From positions 1 to 64,000 of the forward strand of contig DATMFK010000001.1 of NCBI GenBank assembly GCA_035556195.1: a stretch of 64,000 nucleotides of DNA. The letters are read 5' to 3'. Source of the DNA: G016756615 sp035556195 (GTDB lineage: Bacteria > Pseudomonadota > Alphaproteobacteria > Rhizobiales > Rhizobiaceae). Positions 59,703 through 64,000 of this stretch are shown in pieces. The translations under genes and the position numbers were made by a program. The notes under the pieces were generated by a model. It worked only from the letters and a program-made list of their open reading frames with translations. It was not told the origin of the DNA and did not search any database. Numbering within the stretch: the stretch's first letter is position 1; each line of letters starts with the position of its first letter.

Positions 59703-60896
59703 CTAGTGCTTTCCGCTGGAAATCGCGCCCGATTGTTCCAGGCGCTCAATAGTCGCGGCATCATATCCCGCCTCCCTCAGAACCTCCCTTGTGTGCTCGC
59801 CGGTGAGCGGCGCCCCCCGGTCAACCTTCGACGGCGTCTTGGAGAACTTGATCGGGAAGCCGGGGGTCTTCACCCGCCCTTCCGTCGGATGGTCGTATTC
59901 GACGAACGTCCCGTTATGCTTGATCTGCGGATCCTCGACGAGCTCCCGATAGCCATAGACGGGACCGGCCCACAGATCCGCCTCGCCGAAGAGCTTCAAC
60001 CATTCGGCACTCGTCTTGTGCTTTAGCCTCTCCCGCGTCTTGGCGAAGATTTCGTCACGACGGGTCCAGCTGTCGACCTCGTCGTCCATGGTGAGGAAGC
60101 TCTCCTCGCCGATCACCTCGCCGAGCTTCTTCAGCGACGGGAAAGCGACGACGATGTAGCCGTCGCTCGTGGCGAACGCCCCATAGGGCGCACGGATGAA
60201 GACATGGGCATGCGGCTCGGCCGAACGCTTCTGCTCCTTGCCGCCGACGGTGAACACCGACAATTCCTGCATTTGTATCGTCGCGATGGCGTCGAGCATA
60301 TTGACCTCGACCAATTGACCCTCGCCGGTTCGCTCGCGATGGAACAGCGCGGCCAGCGCCCCCTCGAAGGCGGTATAGGCGGTTATGGCATCGACCAGAT
60401 ATTGGCCGGCCGCAGTCGGCGCCTCCCCTGCCCGTCCTGCGGAAAGCATCGCCCCGGACATCGCTTGAAGCAGGAGATCCTGGCCCGGCTTGTTCACATA
60501 GGGGCCGCTTTCGCCGTAGCCCGACATGGACACATAGACGAGGCGCGGATTGATCTTGGACAGCGTCTCGTAATCGACGCCGAGCCGCTTCGCGACGCCG
60601 GGCCGATAGTTCTGGAGGAAGACGTCGGCGGTCTTGACCAGGTCCAGAAGGACCTTCTTTCCCTCCTCCGCCTTCAGGTCCACCGCCAGCGAGCGCTTGT
60701 TCCGGTTGAGCGAGAGGAACGAGACATTGACCTTGTTGCCGCGCGCGCCGCCGGCCGCAACGTGGCGTTGCCATTCGCCGGTGACCGGCTCGACCTTGAC
60801 CACATCTGCGCCGAGATCGCCGAGACGCTGCGCGGCGAACGGGCCCGCCATCGCGATCGAACAGTCGAGCACGCGGATGCCGCTCAGAATTCCCAT
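59703..60896 (-). CDS. Class III CoA-transferase (CaiB/BaiF family)
   Basis: 397 residues from ATG 60896, chosen because GAGGAAA lies seven bases upstream; an ATG at 60911 overlaps the SDR end region. GILSGIRVLDCSIAMAGPFAAQRLGDLGADVVKVEP is the family start, and NKPGQDLLLQAMSGAML holds the catalytic Asp of formyl-CoA transferase relatives. It moves CoA between carboxylic acids, activating a substrate for the crotonase. Encoded directly between an SDR and the binding-protein-like gene. Confidence 0.92.
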   Translation of the reverse strand: MGILSGIRVLDCSIAMAGPFAAQRLGDLGADVVKVEPVTGEWQRHVAAGGARGNKVNVSFLSLNRNKRSLAVDLKAEEGKKVLLDLVKTADVFLQNYRPGVAKRLGVDYETLSKINPRLVYVSMSGYGESGPYVNKPGQDLLLQAMSGAMLSAGRAGEAPTAAGQYLVDAITAYTAFEGALAALFHRERTGEGQLVEVNMLDAIATIQMQELSVFTVGGKEQKRSAEPHAHVFIRAPYGAFATSDGYIVVAFPSLKKLGEVIGEESFLTMDDEVDSWTRRDEIFAKTRERLKHKTSAEWLKLFGEADLWAGPVYGYRELVEDPQIKHNGTFVEYDHPTEGRVKTPGFPIKFSKTPSKVDRGAPLTGEHTREVLREAGYDAATIERLEQSGAISSGKH

Positions 60897-60912
60897 GTCA
60901 GTTTTCCTCATT

Positions 60913-61665
60913 TCAATGCATCACCCAGCCGCCATCGACATTCAGTGTCTGGCCGGTGATGAAGCCGGATTCGTCCGAAGCGAAGAACATCAATGCGTTC
61001 GCGATATCGCGCGGGTGCCCGCGCCGCTTCACCGCCTGGTGGTCGAGCACGAACCGAGTGTAGCCCTCGGGATCAGGATGGATCTTCTCGGCGTCCGTTG
61101 GGAAAGCGCCGGGCGCGATCGCATTGGCGGTGATGCCATACTGCCCGAATTCACGAGCCCAGGCGCGGGTGAGACCGACCAGGGCGCCCTTCGACTGGAC
61201 GTAGGGCGCCAGCAGCGCCCAACCGCCGTAGAAGGTGACCGAGGCGATATTGATGACGCGGCCCCATTTTTTCGCACGCATGTGAGGCAGCGCGACCTGC
61301 ATGCAGACGATCGCGGCGTCGACATTGACGCGCTGCACCGCCTGGAACTCCTCGATCGAATAGTCTTCGAACGGCTTCGACGGATAGATCGCGGCATTGT
61401 TGATGACGACGTCGAAACCGCCGACTTCGCTCGACTTGGCTTCGAGCCGGCTACGTAGGTCGGTCAGCGCCGACAGGTCAGCCTCGCAGACGACAAGGCC
61501 TCTCAGTCCTTCCCGCTCGGTTTGGGCTTGGAGGTTGTCGATCTTGCGCCGATCGTTGTCGATCGCCACCACCTTGGCGCCGGCGCGCAGGAACTGAAGC
61601 GTCGTCTCGGTGCCGAGGCCTCCCGCCGCGCCGGTATAAAGGATCGTCTTGTCGGCGATGGACAT
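60913..61665 (-). CDS. SDR family oxidoreductase, sugar dehydrogenase-like
   Basis: 250 residues from ATG 61665 with AGAGGGA upstream; a GTG at 61701 overlaps the preceding stop as GTGA and would add 12 residues. TGAAGGLGTE binds the cofactor, AIDNDRRK with Asp after beta-2 favours NAD, NNAAIYPS, the Ser in NIASVTF, and YVQSK give a complete active site. C-terminus TGQTLNVDGGWVMH is typical of sugar and polyol dehydrogenases. It resembles XylB-type xylose dehydrogenases in size and may perform the first oxidation. Confidence 0.9.
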   Translation of the reverse strand: MSIADKTILYTGAAGGLGTETTLQFLRAGAKVVAIDNDRRKIDNLQAQTEREGLRGLVVCEADLSALTDLRSRLEAKSSEVGGFDVVINNAAIYPSKPFEDYSIEEFQAVQRVNVDAAIVCMQVALPHMRAKKWGRVINIASVTFYGGWALLAPYVQSKGALVGLTRAWAREFGQYGITANAIAPGAFPTDAEKIHPDPEGYTRFVLDHQAVKRRGHPRDIANALMFFASDESGFITGQTLNVDGGWVMH

Positions 61666-61697
61666 GGCGAGGCGTCCCTCTGTGGATGTTGCGACTG

Positions 61698-62879
61698 TCA
61701 CGAGCGGCCTCCGATCGGCAAGTGGTTGCCCGAGGGCTCCGGGAAGTCTTCGGCCGGCTGCCTGGCGAGGCTCTCGATACGCTTCTCGGCGGCGGCGATC
61801 TCGGCGCCATCCGCGAGGATGCGGAAGGTGGTGTCGTAGGCGCGCTCGTCGCCATGCTCGAGCCAGATCAGTTCGCCGCGATCGCGGGCTGCCTTGTGCC
61901 CGAGAACATGATTGGTCGACGGCTCGATGCCGAGCGCGTACTGGCCGGCTTGCAGGTTCTGCCATTCGAACATGCAGGGGAACTGGTCCTTCCGAGTGAC
62001 CACCTCGAAGCCGATGCCGAGCGCATCGTTGACGACCGCGACGGGGACCTCGCCGGCCTGATCCGCCGCAAGCTCGTGCTGCCAGACCTGTTCGTGGAAG
62101 TTCATCTGCGGTGAAGGCAGGGTGCGATACCCCACCTTCTGCTTGCGGTAGTCCGCGCCGGCATGGGCAGCCCAGACCACATCCTTGACGGGCGCCAGGT
62201 ACCGCGACCCCTCCGCGACCACGGGGTGCCCGACATTGATGTGGTAACAATACATGTGCGGGGTCCGGTAGAAGCCCCGGTTGACCACCCGGTCGGAAAG
62301 ACGGATCTCGTTCGAACCGACCTTCGCCTCGATGCGCCGGACCAGTTGCAGATCTTCCCCGAAGACCGTGCCCTGGCTGACGACGCCCTCGCACCAGAGC
62401 GTGCACTCGTCGCCGTCCCAAGCCTCGCCATAGCCGGTCAATCGCGCCGGCAGCGTGCCGACGCGGCCATGAATGGAATGGCTGACGGTCTTGCGCGGGC
62501 TGTAGACGTAGTGATCGGCGGGCTCGTCATACATGAACAGGATGTGGTCGAGACCGCAGGTCACCATCAGGCCGGAGAAGGACCGCAGCCAGGCCAGCCC
62601 GCCCTCGCCCTCATATTCGGCAAGCCCGGGATGCTTGAAACCAGCCGGCGAATGCCAGCCCACGGCGAGGCCACGATACTCGCAGTCGGCGATGTCGAGC
62701 GCCCGATCGACGAGCACAGTGAAGCGGAGGCCCGTGCCGGTGCGGAATTCCAGCATGCGGATGCCACGCTCGAGGCCGTCGTCCAGCACCATCGACCGAA
62801 CGCCGGCGAATTGCGACAGGGAGCCGGCACTGGCGGCGATATCGCGGCGGGTCCGCGGCTTTCCATAGAGTTCGACCAT
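61698..62879 (-). CDS. DUF4432 family aldose 1-epimerase-like protein
   Basis: 393 residues. The galactose-mutarotase-like fold is recognised from MLEFRTGTGLRFTVLVDRALDIADCEYRG, FSGLMVTCGLDHI, YCYHINVGHPVV and GIEPSTNHVLG. DUF4432 proteins occur in sugar-use operons of rhizobia and are presumed mutarotases or keto-sugar isomerases. Its start shares a base with the ATPase stop (TAATG), and its stop overlaps a possible GTG start of the SDR. Confidence 0.9.
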   Translation of the reverse strand: MVELYGKPRTRRDIAASAGSLSQFAGVRSMVLDDGLERGIRMLEFRTGTGLRFTVLVDRALDIADCEYRGLAVGWHSPAGFKHPGLAEYEGEGGLAWLRSFSGLMVTCGLDHILFMYDEPADHYVYSPRKTVSHSIHGRVGTLPARLTGYGEAWDGDECTLWCEGVVSQGTVFGEDLQLVRRIEAKVGSNEIRLSDRVVNRGFYRTPHMYCYHINVGHPVVAEGSRYLAPVKDVVWAAHAGADYRKQKVGYRTLPSPQMNFHEQVWQHELAADQAGEVPVAVVNDALGIGFEVVTRKDQFPCMFEWQNLQAGQYALGIEPSTNHVLGHKAARDRGELIWLEHGDERAYDTTFRILADGAEIAAAEKRIESLARQPAEDFPEPSGNHLPIGGRS

Positions 62880-63688
62880 TATCGGCTTCCTGCGGTTTTC
62901 ATTGTCTTGCCCTTGGCGCTCGCCCTCAGTTCGGACACATCGGCGCCGGTGATGATGCTTTCCACGGTGAGGAGATCAGTCTCGGCGACGACCAGCTCGG
63001 CGGTCACTTCGCCACGGCGCATCACGATGATGCGGTCGGCCACCTGGAAGACGTGGTGGAGGTTGTGGGTGATGAAGATCACGGAATGGCCGGCGTCCCG
63101 CACCTCCTTCACGAAGCGCAGCACGCCATGCGTCTCCTCCACGCCCAGATTGTTGGTGGGTTCGTCGAGGATGATCACCTTGGCGAAGAAGTGCATGGCG
63201 CGTGAGATCGAGATGGACTGCCTCTCGCCGCCCGAAAGCGTCCGCACCGGCGCATCCGCGTCGAGCTTCTTGGAGATGCCGACACGCTTGAGCAGATCGG
63301 AGGCGGCCCTTTTCAGGAACTTGATGTTGAGCGGCGCGAAAACGCCGAGGAAAGGCCAGAACACCGGCTCGCGCCCGAGGAAAAGGTTGCGCGCGATGCT
63401 CAGATCGGGCGCGAGCGACGTGTCCTGATGGATCGTTTCGATGCCGAGCTCGATCGCATCCCGCGCCGATTTGATCTCGACGGGCGCGCCGCGCACGAAG
63501 ATCTGCCCGCTTCCCGGCTTGTGCACGCCGGAGATGACCTTGATCAGTGTCGACTTGCCGGCCCCGTTGTCGCCGAGCAGGGCCACCACCTCGCCTTCGC
63601 GGATCGACAGCGAGACGTCGACCAGCGCATGCAACCCTCCGAAGGACTTGTTGAGGCGTTCGAGGCGCAGGAGTTCTTCCGCCATCAC
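62879..63688 (-). CDS. Sugar ABC transporter ATPase, single domain
   Basis: 269 residues. Walker A GDNGAGKST, Q-loop in IHQDTSLAPDL, signature LSGGERQSISISRAM, Walker B VIILDEPTNNL, and H-loop FITHN. The Glu after Walker B Asp is present. As with the first sugar operon it has one nucleotide-binding domain. It overlaps the permease stop by four bases and the DUF4432 start by one. Confidence 0.92.
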   Translation of the reverse strand: MMAEELLRLERLNKSFGGLHALVDVSLSIREGEVVALLGDNGAGKSTLIKVISGVHKPGSGQIFVRGAPVEIKSARDAIELGIETIHQDTSLAPDLSIARNLFLGREPVFWPFLGVFAPLNIKFLKRAASDLLKRVGISKKLDADAPVRTLSGGERQSISISRAMHFFAKVIILDEPTNNLGVEETHGVLRFVKEVRDAGHSVIFITHNLHHVFQVADRIIVMRRGEVTAELVVAETDLLTVESIITGADVSELRASAKGKTMKTAGSR

Positions 63689-64000
63689 CGTCCTCCCATC
63701 GCATTCTTCTGGAGCACGGCGTGCAGCACCAGCATTGCCAGGATGATCGCGCCGACGAAGATGTTGTAGGCGAGGCCGGGCACGCCGATCAGCACGATGC
63801 CGTTGCGGATGGCGCGCAGCATGAAGACGCCGACGAGGGTTCCAAGAATGGTGCCGCGCCCCCCGGTCAGCGCGGTGCCGCCGACGACCACCATGGCGAT
63901 GACTTCGAGCTCGTAGCCGGTGCCGGCGACCGGCGACGCCGAGGAAATCCGAAGCGCGCTGATGGTCCCAGCCAGGCCGGCGAGGACCGACGTCATGACG
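63685..64000 (-). CDS. Sugar ABC transporter permease, C-terminal part (runs off the right edge)
   Basis: The last about 105 residues of a ribose-type permease, open to the window edge. LAGTISALRISSASPVAGTGYELEVIAMVVVGGTALTGGRGTILGTLVGV (key parts) is the conserved cytoplasmic-loop and helix region. The binding protein and the start of the operon must lie beyond base 64000. Confidence 0.9.
   Translation of the reverse strand, partial: VMTSVLAGLAGTISALRISSASPVAGTGYELEVIAMVVVGGTALTGGRGTILGTLVGVFMLRAIRNGIVLIGVPGLAYNIFVGAIILAMLVLHAVLQKNAMGGR

Noticed and set aside
1..64000. CRISPR arrays, tRNA or rRNA genes, insertion sequences, prophage
   Set aside because: No regular repeats with spacers, no tRNA-like arms and no transposase or integrase motifs were seen anywhere in the window.

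Overview
The window reads as a chromosomal segment of a high-GC alphaproteobacterium, most likely a rhizobial (Hyphomicrobiales) lineage such as the Mesorhizobium/Phyllobacteriaceae group. The reasons are the PleC/DivJ/PdhS-type histidine kinase, the MobA-MobB order, the MSMEG_1061-type flavoprotein, the many sugar and amino-acid ABC systems, a 100-bp intergenic repeat that I recognise as the RIME-type element of rhizobia, and two promoters that fit the EcfG/RpoE2 general stress consensus. No rRNA, tRNA, CRISPR array, prophage or insertion sequence was seen. Gene density is high. All names come from reading motifs, not from searches.

Layout. 1-7793: the tail of a cyclase-like gene, then a co-directional cassette of extracytoplasmic and membrane proteins: a Tat protein, a DUF3604 PHP-type metallohydrolase, a secreted CxxC protein, a parvulin-type isomerase and three HupE/UreJ-like membrane proteins. 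7830-17354: an SLC13 transporter, a Lon-family AAA protease, and an overlapping signalling operon (hybrid kinase, single-domain receiver, receiver-adenylate cyclase). 17767-24782: an orphan amide/amino-acid-type binding protein with a GST, a MocR regulator divergent from cupin and AhpD-like genes, a decayed gene, and two DUF1254/DUF1214 proteins. 24828-29768: a ribose-type ABC importer with a Gfo/Idh/MocA dehydrogenase and an SDR. 30156-36393: an L,D-transpeptidase, two small stress-type genes with EcfG-like promoters, an alpha/beta hydrolase divergent from a MarR regulator with two operators, an orphan MsrQ-like protein, a flavoprotein and a DUF971 protein. 36673-41028: molybdenum cofactor genes moaA, mobA and mobB with two transporters between them. 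41202-45296: an amino-acid ABC importer without its ATPase, a beta-hydroxyacid dehydrogenase and an AlkD-like protein. 45467-54990: housekeeping and regulatory genes (Lrp, uracil-DNA glycosylase-like, GST, thermonuclease, histidine kinase, cobT, DUF1289, retropepsin-like protease, clpP paralogue, SRPBCC/ArsR pair, dusA, Rrf2).

55148-64000 is one tightly packed minus-strand operon running in from beyond the right edge: ABC permease, ABC ATPase, DUF4432 epimerase-like, SDR, class III CoA-transferase, a solute-binding-protein fold without a signal peptide, a crotonase, a XylX-like FAH-family enzyme and a ketoglutarate-semialdehyde-type dehydrogenase. It mixes the lower half of a non-phosphorylative (Weimberg-like) sugar-acid pathway with CoA chemistry. 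I consider it, together with the DUF3604-PPIase-HupE cassette, the best candidate for an undescribed system.
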